Assembly (NCBI RefSeq): GCF_947172395.1
Contig: NC_069086.1
Location: forward strand, 10,634,501 to 10,698,500
Reading direction: 5' to 3'
DNA: 64,000 nucleotides
Source: Bicyclus anynana
Lineage: Eukaryota; Arthropoda; Insecta; Lepidoptera; Nymphalidae
Part shown: positions 1-11,758 of the stretch, piece after piece
Layout of the letters: each line of letters starts with the position of its first letter
Numbering within the stretch: the stretch's first letter is position 1
The notes under the pieces: generated by a model
Databases searched by the model: none
Told to the model about the DNA's origin: nothing
The model's input: only the letters and a program-made list of their open reading frames with translations
Made by a program: the position numbers and the translations under genes

Positions 1-537
1 CCAAGATTTTAGTAGTTCTTTCATTTTATTCACTTTTATAGTGAAATTAATTTTTACCATCATGTGTCTTTCCATAATATTGAAACAGAGAAACAGCAAA
101 ACTCAGTGTTCAATAATCCTTGTGCCATTCTGCCAAAATATTTTTTATAATTAGCTGTTTTTCTATTACAATATTATAGGGTAAAATAATAATGTAATTT
201 ACATAAGCATACAGAAATGTTACAGTTTAAACATCAATACAATTCAGATCAAAACCTTTTACCACAAGAAGTATGAGTAGGTACTAAATACTAATGGAAA
301 TAGTATTTAAGGTAGATAAACAATAACTGTATTTAATACTTCAATTATATTATTTCTTTTTTTAGTAAAATAATACTTGTAAAAAAAATGTCAGTTCTTA
401 CAATAATTAAATTGCTATGCAATCTTACTACAGTATAGATGAGGTAGGATTATGAATTTAATACAGATCTCCAGATAAAAAAGTTATTATTATAAAATTA
501 ATGTAGGTACCTAAAAAAAACAATTATGATAATCTTT
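1..537. other. AT-rich flank downstream of the Mpv17 gene
   Basis: This stretch is very AT-rich and shows no coding potential on either strand. It lies 3' of the minus-strand Mpv17 gene, so it should hold that gene's 3' UTR and polyadenylation site. A minus-strand AATAAA-type hexamer (read as ttttatt) lies near 24-30, but I cannot say whether it is used. Confidence 0.4.
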
Positions 538-1254
538 TTATTCTAATTTGTTTCTTTTGTTTGTTTTCCATGACAAATATGTGTTCCAAAAAAGTGCAAC
601 AGACTGCACTAGCAGTACTTGGTATTGCAGGGGGACATAATAAAAATTGACTAATTGTACCCAAGGCCATATATAGTAATTGGTTGTTAGAACATCAAAG
701 TAATTACTATGAACATCTTTTTTGACTGAATCCCAAGACTTTTCTTGCATAGTCCCAACTGCTACTAGAAGAAAGAACAAGAATGTTGGAGCGAATATGA
801 ATTGATCTACAAATACTTTTTTCATCGCCACAGTTTTACCACTAGCACCTACATGCTTATTTAGTAAACCATACCAAACACGTAAAGCTGGACCCTGCAA
901 AAAATACAATGATCAATAAAATATAAACAGATATAATAATATAGTTTAAATTTTTAAATTAAATGTCAAGTTTCTGGACACTGATTTGTAGGTTATGTTA
1001 GATGAGGGGTTATTAACAACTACACATACACAATTATTTAATCAACTTACACCAACAAAAAACCCAATAGATGAAAATTTAAGAGTTCTTTTATAATCAA
1101 CTATAGACACTTTTTCTATTAAAGTTTGTGAAATAAGATCACCAGCGCCCATTAAAGTTCCAGTTTGAACAGCTTGAACTAGATAGGGATGCCTGACTAG
1201 AACTTTTTGATACATTTGAAAAATACCACGAAATTTTGCCATGGCAAAGTACAT
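538..1254 (-). CDS. Mpv17: Mpv17/PMP22-family membrane protein, two exons
   Basis: The protein belongs to the Mpv17/PMP22 family of small multi-pass proteins of inner mitochondrial or peroxisomal membranes; the family is linked to mitochondrial DNA maintenance and channel activity. Exon 1 is 1254-1051 and exon 2 is 894-538. The donor (GGT|GTAAGT) and acceptor (TTGCAG|GGT) are both phase 0, giving 186 residues, close to the usual family length. Visible hallmarks are the N-terminal YQKVLVRHPYLVQAVQTG, the GAGDLISQ segment, DQFIFAP, and the C-terminal NYYIWPWVQLVNFYYVPLQY followed by a hydrophobic segment ending in W. The first ATG is at 1254; a second in-frame ATG four codons later sits in a better insect/Kozak context (GCCATGG) and may be the true start (182 aa). 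Assignment to the family is firm; which member (Mpv17 or an Mpv17-like protein) is not. Confidence 0.88.
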
Positions 1255-1995
1255 AGTTCAATTATAATTTCTTAGTTCATTAGTTGCCAATTCGTTAAAA
1301 AAAACGACACAGGTCACTTATTAAATCAAAAAATAGTGGATTATTAATTCGTATCCCTTTCCAAGTAGGTATCTACCTAATTTGGTGACTTTTAAATAAT
1401 ATATTTTAAACATATTACATTAAAACGTTAACTCATGTAACAGTTATCAAAGAAGAATTATGTTTGTTTTTAATTTTATGTCGAGAATGTAGAATCGAGA
1501 TTCGAATTCGATTCGAATTAGAGTCGAGATCACAGACTACAACAACAGTGAAGAGTCACAACTCACAGTTGACTGTTTGACAATGACATTGACACAGGTT
1601 TGACAGTAGTAGTTTATGCTAAGTAAACCATAGATTTATAGAGAGTAATAAAATCAAAGATCAATAAATTAATCATACGATCTGTCATCCGCACAATGCT
1701 ATCCTCAGACCAATTACATTAATACAATTCGTTTGAGACTTTGACTACTTAGACTATGGACCTGTTTCGCACCCAAATTCACCAGCAAAAAAGTCAATTG
1801 TTTTTTGAGGGGGACGAGGTAAACTCACACATCGAAAATATTAAACACTATTAATATATTCTGTGTCCATATATTACACACAACTATAAATTTGGCTCGC
1901 AATACACACACGCGTAATTTTTACACAACTAACAAACATATCGGTTATACTATCTACAGATACATAGAATATTCGATTACTTGATTGATTTTTTG
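1255..1995. other. Intergenic region upstream of Mpv17, divergent from Csp
   Basis: There is no coding sequence here. Around 1560-1612 there are several TGACA/TGTCA repeats (TGACTGTTTGACAATGACAT and following), common near lepidopteran promoters, so the Mpv17 transcription start probably lies within the first few hundred bases of this region. No TATA box could be placed with confidence. A CTCAGACCAATTA motif at about 1704 resembles the ends of the neighbouring inverted-repeat element. Confidence 0.35.
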
Positions 1996-2300
1996 CTCAG
2001 ACCAATTATAGAAGGACTTGCATCGCACGCATCATGAACAAAATTGTCTTCATTTTCTGAAGAAAACGAGCTTAGATTTGGTATATACTAAATTAGAAGG
2101 TTTTGCCCGTTTTTACACCATTCAATTACACAGAAACGTATTTTTACGCAACTCTTTAACCGACTAACACGATTACAACTACTTAACATCGATTATAATA
2201 TAGAGACAGTTTTTATAATCGCATTAGATCGTTAATCATATACTTTGATAGAAAAGTAACGTCTACCGAGGCAGGTCCTATACAATTGGTCTGAGATTTT
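1996..2300. repeat. Inverted-repeat element (MITE-like), TCAGACCAAT termini
   Basis: The left end reads CTCAGACCAATTATAGAAGG and is matched in reverse complement at the right end (about 2265-2300) by CTCAGACCAATTGTATAGGA. The two ends therefore form imperfect terminal inverted repeats of about 35 bp around an AT-rich core. There is no coding capacity. A second, related right half follows immediately downstream. Confidence 0.6.
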
Positions 2301-2431
2301 TGCTGTTCCGTCAAAAAAATAGATTATTTTTAGAAATTGTTTTTTTTTACAAATTTGATAAAAGTAGGGTAGAAATACTTACAAATGAAACGTTACTCCA
2401 TTTTTTACTAAACTACAAGTTTTTGGGCGTT

Positions 2432-2632
2432 TTTATGCCATTCAATTACACAAACCGGCATTTTTAGGGAGCTCTTTACACGACGAAAACGATTGAAACA
2501 ATGAAACATCGATTCTATAGCAACAGTTTTTATAAACGCGTTAGATCATTGATTTTTGATATTTGCCAGAAGGGTAACGATGTTAGGAACGAAGGGTTAG
2601 CGATGCAGGTCCCGTTATTAATGGTCGAAGGT
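2432..2632. repeat. Second partial copy of the TCAGACCAAT element
   Basis: This block aligns by eye with about 2100-2285 of the preceding element: both have CCATTCAATTACACA, a CTCTTTA block, ACATCGATT, ACAGTTTTTATAA and a terminal GCAGGTCC. The offset is about 334 bp. The left terminus is missing, so it is a truncated tandem relative. It ends about 400 bp upstream of the Csp start codon. Confidence 0.55.
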
Positions 2633-3037
2633 TTGAGGTGATATCCTGCATTCCTGCATTAAATTTGAACTATGTTCATTGATCATGATTTGAACCATTG
2701 TCAGTCGTCAAAGAAAAGTTTTTTTGTCCGGTTCTAAAGATATAAATAAACGTTGGAATGAAACGTTGGAGATAAAGTATCTGCATAAACAAAGACGATT
2801 CCATTTTCTTATACCAACTGAACATAATATTTTGTATTGTATATCTGTGCTCAGAATCATAGACAATACATTATATCTCAGAATTATGTATATGTATTTG
2901 TCATCTGTGATTCTGTGTTCGATAAAGGGAGACACAATTTTGGTTTTACAATTTTAGTGATTTTCATTATTTTCATGTTTAAGTAATTGTTGTTACGCCT
3001 TTATTTATTGTGCAACTATCTAATACAACTCATTACA

Positions 3038-3649
3038 ATGGATAAAAGAAAACTTTCCACCGCAGGCGACAGCCTCTATCTAATACTGCAAGTTCCAAAA
3101 ACTGCAACGGCCGACGACGTCAAGAAAAGTTATCGCAAATTAGCATTAAAATACCATCCAGACAAAAATCCGAATAACCCAGAAGCCGCTGATAAATTTA
3201 AGGAGGTAAATCGTGCTCACACAATTTTGAGTGACGCCACGAAACGAAATATATACGATAACTATGGCTCCCTCGGGTTGTACATAGCAGAACAGTTCGG
3301 CGAAGAGAACGTCAACGCCTATTTCGTCGTGACGAGCACTTGGTGCAAGGTGCTGTTCGTCGTGTGCGGCGTTCTGACGGGCTGCTACTTCTGTTGCTGC
3401 CTGTGCTGCTGCTGCAACTGCTGCTGCGGGAAGTGCAAGCCGCGTCCGCCCGAGGAGTCCGGAGACTACCACACGCTGGAGCGAGACGACTCGGACGGCG
3501 TGCAGCCGGTGACCATGCAGCCGGGTGGCGAGGGACGCCCGGCCGGCAACCAGGCGCCGCCCATCGCTATGCCGGCCCCGGCGCCCGCCGGCGCTTCCGA
3601 GAACACGGGCCTCAACACAGGTGGGGTGAATTATGGAATTTCGCAATAA
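3038..3649 (+). CDS. Csp: Cysteine string protein (DnaJ homologue, subfamily C member 5)
   Basis: CSP is a palmitoylated synaptic-vesicle co-chaperone that works with Hsc70 to keep SNARE proteins competent for release. The 203-residue product has a J domain at about residues 12-80 with the catalytic HPD at 40-42. A linker follows, then a cysteine string of 12 cysteines between residues 116 and 133 (FCCCLCCCCNCCCGKC), the palmitoylation site that anchors it to vesicles. The C-terminus is low-complexity, Pro/Gly/Ala-rich. The ATG at 3038 was chosen because the open frame upstream contains no earlier ATG. The J domain, string and tail lie in one exon with no introns visible, although the family is often multi-exonic. 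An AACACAG|GTGGGG sequence at about 3614-3626 could be a splice donor for an alternative C-terminus. The second half is much more GC-rich than its surroundings. Confidence 0.93.
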   Translation: MDKRKLSTAGDSLYLILQVPKTATADDVKKSYRKLALKYHPDKNPNNPEAADKFKEVNRAHTILSDATKRNIYDNYGSLGLYIAEQFGEENVNAYFVVTSTWCKVLFVVCGVLTGCYFCCCLCCCCNCCCGKCKPRPPEESGDYHTLERDDSDGVQPVTMQPGGEGRPAGNQAPPIAMPAPAPAGASENTGLNTGGVNYGISQ

Positions 3650-6600
3650 CTTTTCTCATAGCCATGAACAATTTTTGCTTTACATCATATTTCCTAAAAG
3701 TAATGTGTTTTGCATTTTAACACAGAGGAGATGTTTAATTTAGCTACCTATGTTGTTTTGAAGTATAATTGGTCAATGTATGTACATACTCGTTATTAGT
3801 CTCAAAAGCCAACCAGAAAATCTTGCATACACAAATTTAAAAAAACTTATTAATTATAATGATAATGAATCACAATTTTGAGGTATGATCAGCTAAGGTG
3901 TTATCTAATCTGTAGATTAAGTAATTGTATACTCAAGTTGTGTACAGTATTGTAATTGAGGTTTCCATTGCTTTTAAAGAAAATAGCAAACTTTTTAATA
4001 ATTCAGTAGTTAAAGCTCAAAATTTGGAATGTTATTGTAGATATCAACTACAATGGATTGGAAATTGGCCGCCTAAATTGTCGTGTCCATTAAATATTAA
4101 AATTTTTGGGAGCGGTGGTGATACTGATATATTATGTACTGTAGCTTTTTATTTAATATTTAAGTAGCTATTATGTAAGTTAATCTTTTCTCTATCACAG
4201 TAGGATCCTTACTGTCAAGTGACAGCTTACATTTTGTACTGAGCTGGATTCTTTAGTATCCCCTTACAGATGCATTGTAAACTTTTATTTTAGTCCTAAA
4301 TATTATTTCTTTCTTTTTACACTCATTAAATAGTCATTTATTTGAAAACTGTACATCTACATTTAACATAAACAAATAACATTAGATATGTAATTTATAA
4401 TTATTAAAATGCCTAAGTAAAAAATTTATGTCCCTTTGACTATTAATTCTAATGTTCAATTGAATGTGTTATAATTATTATAATTAAGATTTATTTATAT
4501 TTTAAGTACTGGAGAATTTTATACATTATATTATAGTCAAACTAGTTGAGAGTTAAGTTGACAAAGATTGAGATTGTATCTACATTACATATTTTATCTC
4601 ATGCAATTCATTTTGATCTATTATAAATGTTGACTGATCATTAACACTCTTTCTTTTAATATTTTCCACCATACCATCTATAAGCACTGAATAATTTTGT
4701 AATACTGCTGTCTCATTACATAAAACGAAATTGGGTGTGTTACATCCAACTTAAGAATGGCTGAACATGTAAAAAAATCTGGCACAGAGATATCTGGAAT
4801 ATCAAATAGCACTTTTAGTCCTGAAATTTTCACTGAAACAGAATGTATGCAAACAGAACAGAAAGGCAAAGCTAAATGAAATACATAATATGTGTTTCTA
4901 AAGCCTTTTCCTTGTGTACAGCAGCATAAGTCATTTATCAATAAATAGCAACCTAACATTTAGAGATGACCAAAATGGCAATGGTTAATAATGGATTTCT
5001 GTAATAATCTTGATTAGGAAAACATACTAATCAACTTGAGAACCTCCTCCTTTTTGAAGTTGGTTAAAAATTATTAAAAGCCTGCTGTTACTGTTACTGT
5101 ATTTTAATCTACTAATCTGGCTTTGCCAAAATATAACAGGCCAAATTTTAATGTAGCTTCTTTTTATTTTTAAATAAATATAGATTAACACATTACATAG
5201 TGTCTAAAGTCATTAAAATACACATTATGTAGCATAGTTATATACAAAAATATAACCACCAATTTTAATTTTTAATTAAATAAAAATTAGGCCATGTAGT
5301 TCTTAAATAACTGCTTATGTGCAGAGTAAGTTGGCAAACATATAAATGCACAGTTTTCTTGCTTATAATATTTTTTAACAGTCTGTGTCTGGGGATCTGG
5401 ACTGGCGTGCATAAGGTTTTAAACTGGGATAGGCACTATATGAAATAGAATAATTACTTTTTTTTTATAAAAGTTCACAATGAGTCTTTAGGATAGACAG
5501 TTCATTTTTGCATCTATAAAGTGCAAGCATCTGATAGCACAGACTTGAAGTGGTCATACATAAAGCATTTTTTTTACAAGTTCAACGAACTAAAATTTTT
5601 AGAGAGCTCTCATAAATGCTATAATATTGTCATTAAAGTAGCACCATAGGCCACAACTTATGACTCAATAAGAAACCTTACCCAACTAAATTGATAATAT
5701 TATTGAGTAAGTTTCAGCTTGCTTAAAGGTGCTACTAGCTAAATGTCCATTTCACCAGCCATAGCTTGCCTCTACAGTTTGTGAGCCCTAGGGCTTGCTC
5801 TCTGTGTTTGCCTAAGATCCCAGAAAAGCTGAAGTAAAAATTTGTACATCAGAATTATCCTAAATGGACAAAGGTCCCTATTTACTAAATTAATGCTGTG
5901 ACTACAGAGACTGTCAAAGTTAACTTAACTTACACTTCCATAGTTTTCTCTAATAACAAGCCTCTTCTGTAAAGCCTTTAAAAATATTGTACTAAGATTT
6001 AAATATTTTTTACAATCTATTACATAAATAATAAAAGAGATTAGAGTGATTTTTTAATTCTATTTGATTAGATTGAAAGCTTTTGTTTAAATATTTATTT
6101 CTTTATCTAGTAAATTTGTTTACTTGGTTTGTTCAAAAGTGTGCAAATGGCATAATGTTAAAAGCAATTTGTACAAGTACCTACATAATTTTATTAGATT
6201 AAATTCTTTCACTAAACCTTACAGTGTGCCTTACAAATTAACAGTTACTGTTTAGCTCTTGGTTATAATTGACTATGAATCATCAAGGGTTCAATAAATA
6301 GGTTGTCATTTTCAGACAAATATCTTCTGTAGAATTTGAAGCATTGGGCATTATAGGTACTTGATTTTAGGGTACATTGAAATTAATCACCATTCGCAGC
6401 TGTACAGTTTACTGTAAATGTAGAGTAGTCAAATTACAATTTTTCTGCTCCTGGCTTTGTAATTTAATTATAGTAAAAATATTTACTATATATCTGCACC
6501 TTTAAACATTACTAATCAAGGTTATTTTTGGAACAGCAAAATATATTTTTGTTTCTCACTTATTTATAGGATAAGTATATTTCTGAGCACAGAAAATTGC

Positions 6601-7884
6601 TTGTTATCTAGACCCTACTTCGTTCCAACTGTGGCTGTCGTTTGCTAACTGCAAGAATGTGGTGTGGGCCAAAAATTCACAATTTAGGCACTAACTAATC
6701 TAAGAAAAAGATTTAAGACAAGTAAATATAACTCTTTTCTCTTTATGTAGTTTGGTTTCAGAATGTCTAACAGCCTTTATCATTTACAGTTACAGAATAA
6801 ATTATGAATGTAATGTATTTTTAATTAAGTATCTTTATCTCGGTTATAAAAAGAATATTGTTTTTTAAAACAAGTAAATTTTAATTAAACTTGTATTTTT
6901 AAACTGTAACTTTTGTAAGGAATTGAAAAATTAACAAGCTAGACTATTATTAGTTATCAAACTATATTATAAACTTAAAACACTTTATACCTATATGTGT
7001 AGATTACTCAGTAGTCCAGTCATATACCTATAAAGATTTATTATTTAAATTTTAAGAATACTTATTTTTTGCATAAATCTTCGTAGCCTCAATTTCCTCA
7101 ACGGTTTGTAATGAAGAGAGCTGCTACTTTAAAATTTCATTCCTTAAGATATTAAATGAAAACTTAAAAAACATTATCTGACAAAAATCAATACAAAGCT
7201 TGGTCAAGTCTAACAGCAACACGTAGTTATATGCGCCTTAAGATATTGAAGGTCACATAAATAATATTTTCTTGGAAAAATCTTGTTTTATAAGTGGGTG
7301 GGTAGGAGCTTGTTTTTAAATTCTCGAAGTACTCCTATGAGTACCTACTACCTAGTTATTTCATCTCATACATTTTTCAAATGTCTTTCAATACGGGTCA
7401 ATTTATTCCGTTTTTTATGTGTGAGTTTAATTGTAATGAATTTATTATTAAAATTAGGGCTTTTAATATAGAAAATTATAGTAAGAATAAAAAAAAAAAT
7501 AAAGCTTACTATTATTACTTGCAAAAAAATTGCATAATTAGGCCTCTTTAACTTGAATTTGACTGGACTACAGATTAGATAATAATGTGTTATAATGTTT
7601 TATAAATATTAAAATTTATTACTGTATAAATTGGGGATGTCCCAATTTTTATATCTATAACCTTACTTGCTACTATTTGTTACATGTTAAGGTACTTTTT
7701 TGTTTTAAAGATAAAATTACGGCCTTTCATATTTGCTTACATGTTTTACTTACTTTAAACCTTAGATATAATTCGGATGTTTTGTCAAAACAAAGGTTCG
7801 CGCACATGATGATATTATTAAGTTTGCCAGTGGAGTCATAATGTCGCTGGTCAAACGCTACAGTTTACAAAAACTCATTGCATT
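3650..7884. other. Long AT-rich flank, probably Csp 3' UTR plus intergenic DNA
   Basis: Over 4 kb of AT-rich DNA without a credible coding frame follows the Csp stop codon. Many A/T-rich hexamers compatible with polyadenylation occur, so the Csp transcript may carry a long 3' UTR as neuronal genes often do, but its end cannot be placed. One copy of the AACCTCCTCC repeat motif is listed separately. A small hairpin (AAATTGGGG/CCCAATTT type) lies at about 7629-7650. Confidence 0.35.
5037..5070 (+). repeat. Lepidopteran AACCTCCTCCTTTTT..GGTTAAAA repeat motif
   Basis: A short dispersed motif, AACCTCCTCCTTTTTGAAGT followed by TGGTTAAAAA. Three further copies occur in the window (10880, 15453, and 16093 on the minus strand). 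It is well known as a ubiquitous lepidopteran sequence; its parent element is not identifiable from this fragment. Confidence 0.6.
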
Positions 7885-8028
7885 TTATTTATAAACATGG
7901 TTTAAGATTTAAACCTTAAATTCCTTCAAAGTAAAGCTGACTTTATGAAGTAGTGATCAGGTCTACTTTACTTTGAAGAAAATTGAGATTTTAAATCTTA
8001 TTCCATGATTTTAAATATAGTCCATTGG
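7885..8028. repeat. Inverted-repeat MITE, CTTCAAAGTAAA family, copy 1
   Basis: Two arms meet around CTTCAAAGTAAAG and its complement CTTTACTTTGAAG, flanked by matching ATGG/TTTAAGATTTAAA and TTTAAATCTTATTCCAT arms. A clear relative lies at 39683-39823 with the same arms and spacing, which supports a mobile family rather than a chance hairpin. Confidence 0.6.
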
Positions 8029-9755
8029 GATTACGGTGCGACCTTAGTACGGGACCTTATCTATGACCCTTTATGCGCATGACAAGGCTTTAGGGCGTTC
8101 GCTAAAACTTGCACAGCTGGACTGCACCGAGTGTGAATCTTGATTTTTTTGTTAACTAGAATATAAGTAGGCGTTACTTTGCGTTGCGTAAATTCGTTAA
8201 GAATAGGTAATATGTATTTGATTTATTTTGTTTTTCTCCGCAAAAATATGACGAATCCAGGCTGCAAAGCAAAATTCACAAATTGACTCTAGTCAACATC
8301 TCTTGAGGTCTGAGGATGCTCCGATTTCGGAGTGACGCGTATCTACCTACTTAGAGGATTTACTTATTGTCTCATCTGGGTGACGACGGATTCATGTTGG
8401 TTTTCACTAAGAATAGCAAATTAAATCAATTATTTCCTATCCAAGTCACAATCATCCTTAAAAATTTGTATGAACAAGCTCATGATTATGGAACCCGGAT
8501 GGGCATACTAAATGAGGCATTTAATCTAGTTCGTCATTATAAAAACACTCACGTTTGTTTCAAATGTTGATTATTTTGAAATTATAAACCACATTAATAA
8601 TTATAGAATCACAGTAATTACCGTAATTGACAAATTGACAATACATTAATAACAAAAAAACAATTGATTTTTATTTATAATAAAAAAATGGTTGTCATCC
8701 ACAGTTATATACTTATTCGAGTTTCTTTTAAAGTTTGAATTTAGTGAATTTAAAACTGATATTTTTAGTTATCTTCAAGCCTTGTTTGGTTATATGATGC
8801 ATGTTGTTTTTGAAATGGAATTGGTGATATTGGTTTGCAATTGCGTTTTAATGTTTAATTCATTGTCTGGAAACTTGTGCCAGGGTGACACGCTAACATA
8901 TTGATGTGTTTTCTCAATCCAGTCTAAAGATTCTTCACAATTTACATTCGTCGTTTGAGTTTAATTTCAGAAAGTCATCAAGTAGTTACCATGTTCTTCT
9001 TCTCTTAATTTCTTGTATAGTTTTGCCTGTCTTAGGCTTAGGTATACACTGTAAAGCTACATAATTTTAATAGTTTATAGGCGAAATTGCATTTTAATTA
9101 TTACGCATTCCGTATTAGTATATCGATTTTCGTCTTTGTGCTCTGATTTCTGACTCGTAGGACTAGCCGAGCTAATATGGACGTTTATGTAATTCGTCTG
9201 TTATTTTTGAATTCAATATCATCCTCTCTGTCTAACACGATGATGAAGTCAGAGATAGAGATATTCGAAATTTAGATTGTCAATGAAAACATAGACAATA
9301 CGGCTCTATTGTCTGATTACCTCCGCTAGAGGGCTCTTTTTATGCCCGCCGCCTGTAGGTAAATACCCAAGTAACACCGCCATCTATCGCTGTTCATATT
9401 ATTTCTCAGTACAAGACAAACACTGCACCGGCGCGAGTTTTAGCGTTTGCTCTTAGGTACTCTTAAACCTTTTCGTATGTTACTGGAAGTGCAGCTAGTT
9501 ATTTTTGTAGGACAAATTACAGAAAACTATAAGTAGTTAAAGATTTATTTTTAACTTATAGTTAGTTGATTATATGACAATGTCTACAATAACAAATGTC
9601 TGTAACATAGACTTATATAAATTAAAATTACATATGTATTATTATTTTTGTATTAAGTGTAACTAAGTAGTAACTCTAGGTGAGTGGTATCTACTGTAAA
9701 TTGAGTTTTGTGTATAATACATTGACCATACATAAATTACTGTTTTATCGACTCT
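8029..9755. other. Intergenic DNA
   Basis: No gene is supported. A block around 9205-9280 (CTCTCTGTCTAACACGATGA and neighbours) is related to the core of the inverted-repeat element at 36248-36405. An ATAGATGGCG-type motif lies at 9376-9390. Short open frames at 8367-8570 and 8692-8904 look random. Confidence 0.4.
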
Positions 9756-10198
9756 AATGGGGTATTTGACAGTTCCTAAAGATCTTGACTTAAAACTAAC
9801 AGAGAAAAATTGCAACGACTATACAAAAAATTAAAAATTTGATATGTACCTCAACATAAAACATGACATAAGTAGGTAATAATTATTTAAAATATTCAAT
9901 AAAATATATAATATTAAATTTACATTATTTTTAAGACTGTGACTAACATGTAACGTGATAAAAAAAGGTTATTAAAAATATATTACTTAGTTTACGTCTA
10001 GGAGTATTTTATATTATATTGATCGTATGATAGGTATTTACTGCTATACCCATATACATAGTTATATACATGTACCTACATATATCGTCGATATATGTCT
10101 ATATATCTATGTAACTACATCATTGTAAAACTTGGCTGAGGTATTTTAAATATAAATTTTCATTTCATTTAGTTAACTAACGTCAAATACCCTATTGA
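9756..10198. repeat. Possible MITE with GGGTATTTGAC ends
   Basis: The left end (ATGGGGTATTTGACAGTT) and right end (reverse complement ATAGGGTATTTGACGTTA) form short terminal inverted repeats about 440 bp apart, enclosing very AT-rich DNA. The core has no coding capacity. The pairing is short, so the call is moderate. Confidence 0.45.
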
Positions 10199-10501
10199 CT
10201 ATTGTGTATAATATCTACTTATGTTTATGTTAATTAATTTAGGTAAATAAGTTTAATTTTTTACGTTTTAGGAAAATACCTTACATTCTATGTTTTTTTT
10301 TTTAAATTTTTAAAATTAAATTAAAATACCATTGTAATATAATAGTTGATTTAGAGTGCAAATCTGACGAATTCACTTCGTACATAATTTCAAAAATATT
10401 TTCGTGTTAGTGATGGTTCTTTATCGTTATCTATATTTAGTCTATAATAAAACTAAATTCCTACTTAAATCTTTATAATAAGTAATGTTATCTTTATATA
10501 T

Positions 10502-10796
10502 CTATACTACAACTCTACTCAATGTATACTGTTTAATAACAAACAATTAGTTTTATTACTAGTCATTTCACACCTAATAATAATTAAATTAACTTGTTCT
10601 TTAATTAATGAAAATAAATTTGATAAATAAGCTTAGAACACAGATATATATAGTTAATATAATTTGAATACTTAACATTTTATAAAAAAAACAGTCATCA
10701 TTTAAAATAAATAAAATATGAAATGATATGTTTTCTACCTTCATTTCTAATTTGTTTGTTGGTAAACAGTACACATAGAGTAGGGCTGCAGTATAG
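10502..10796. repeat. MITE with CTATACTAC..GTATACTGTTTA ends, copy 1
   Basis: A non-coding element of about 295 bp whose ends are inverted copies (CTATACTACAACTC...TACTGTTTAATAACAAAC and GTTTGTTGGTAAACAGTACA...CTGCAGTATAG). The interior aligns with 19751-20052, including the block CTAGTCATTTCACACCTAAT. Confidence 0.65.
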
Positions 10797-11606
10797 TTAC
10801 ATAAATTTACTACAAGAAGTTGCTACAAATATGTCAGCAGTGCACCATAATCATTAAAAAACATACATACAGCCGAACGTAGAACCTCCTCCTTTTTGGA
10901 AGTCGGTTAAAAAGCAGGCATTCGCGGAAATTGCTATAGGGACAGGGCTTCACAGCACTGGGACTTGCTTTCATTTGACGTGAATTGTTGACGACTAATT
11001 GCAACAGAAGAGAGATGACTTGCTCTTAATTTGACTAGAGATTGGCATTAAGAATCCCGAATCTGCTGACCGATTTCCTATTTTGGTATTTAGTATCAAC
11101 CTATTAAAATAATCAACAAATCAATTGAAATCAAAATCTACATACTATGATACAAAATACAAATGTCATCCGGTGCTTACTGGTGGATATCATATAGTTT
11201 GTAGATGACATTTTGTCAAATGATTTGTTTTTTATTTTAATAGGTTGATAATAAAGACCAAAATAGTGAATAGGCCAGCTGGTAGTCTGTCTTAAGTATG
11301 TTGGTTACACTTACGGGCTAATACTAATGCTTATATCATTGTTTACATGGATCGTGTGTCAAAAAGGTCTACTAATTGGGTAGAATATACTTTTAGGATA
11401 CTTTTCTTATGTCAGTTCATTTTTGCGTCAATACATCCTCATTTCCTTAGTAGGTATATATAAAACTAAGCTTTCCAATTAATAACCAACACAGTGCGTG
11501 TTAATATTAAGTGTGTCAAAAATTATATTTCGACTACCATCGACTTGTAAGTTGTTACCGACATGTAAAGCTTGAACACTGGAATAGTTCTAATGTTGTA
11601 GATATA
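10797..11606. other. Intergenic DNA with one dispersed repeat motif
   Basis: No gene is supported. A copy of the AACCTCCTCCTTTTTGGAAG motif lies at 10880-10913. Around 11086-11255 there is a weak inverted arrangement (ATTTTGGTATTTAGTATCAA and TTGATAATAAAGACCAAAAT), which may be another degraded inverted-repeat element. Confidence 0.35.
10880..10913 (+). repeat. AACCTCCTCCTTTTT..GGTTAAAA motif
   Basis: Second copy of the dispersed motif; reads AACCTCCTCCTTTTTGGAAG then TCGGTTAAAAA. Confidence 0.6.
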
Positions 11607-11758
11607 TGACAGTGGAATTCATAGACGTCGCAGGGGCACCCCCAGGGGACCATTCACCCGCTGAGTGGTGAATTCTTAAACGCATAGAGTTAAAAATCGA
11701 TACTTAGCGGGTGAACGATCTCCTGGGGGCGCCCCCATAACGTTTATAAATACCACTG
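11607..11758. repeat. MITE-like inverted repeat, CAGTGG ends with GGGGGC blocks
   Basis: Two arms of about 55 bp pair around an AT-rich centre. The left arm includes CAGTGGAATTCATAGACGT and GGGGCACCCCCAGG. The right arm, reverse complemented, begins CAGTGGTATTTATAAACGTT and carries GGGGGCGCCCCCAGG. Both continue into TTCACCCGCT. It is unusually GC-rich for the area and appears once in the window. Confidence 0.6.

Noticed and set aside
3146..3720. Long open frames on the minus strand and in a second plus frame across Csp
   Set aside because: They are shadows of the GC-rich Csp coding region; only the CSP frame has a J domain and cysteine string.
4678..4959. 93-codon minus-strand frame in the Csp flank
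   Set aside because: Random AT-rich composition, no signal peptide or motif, and no splice context.
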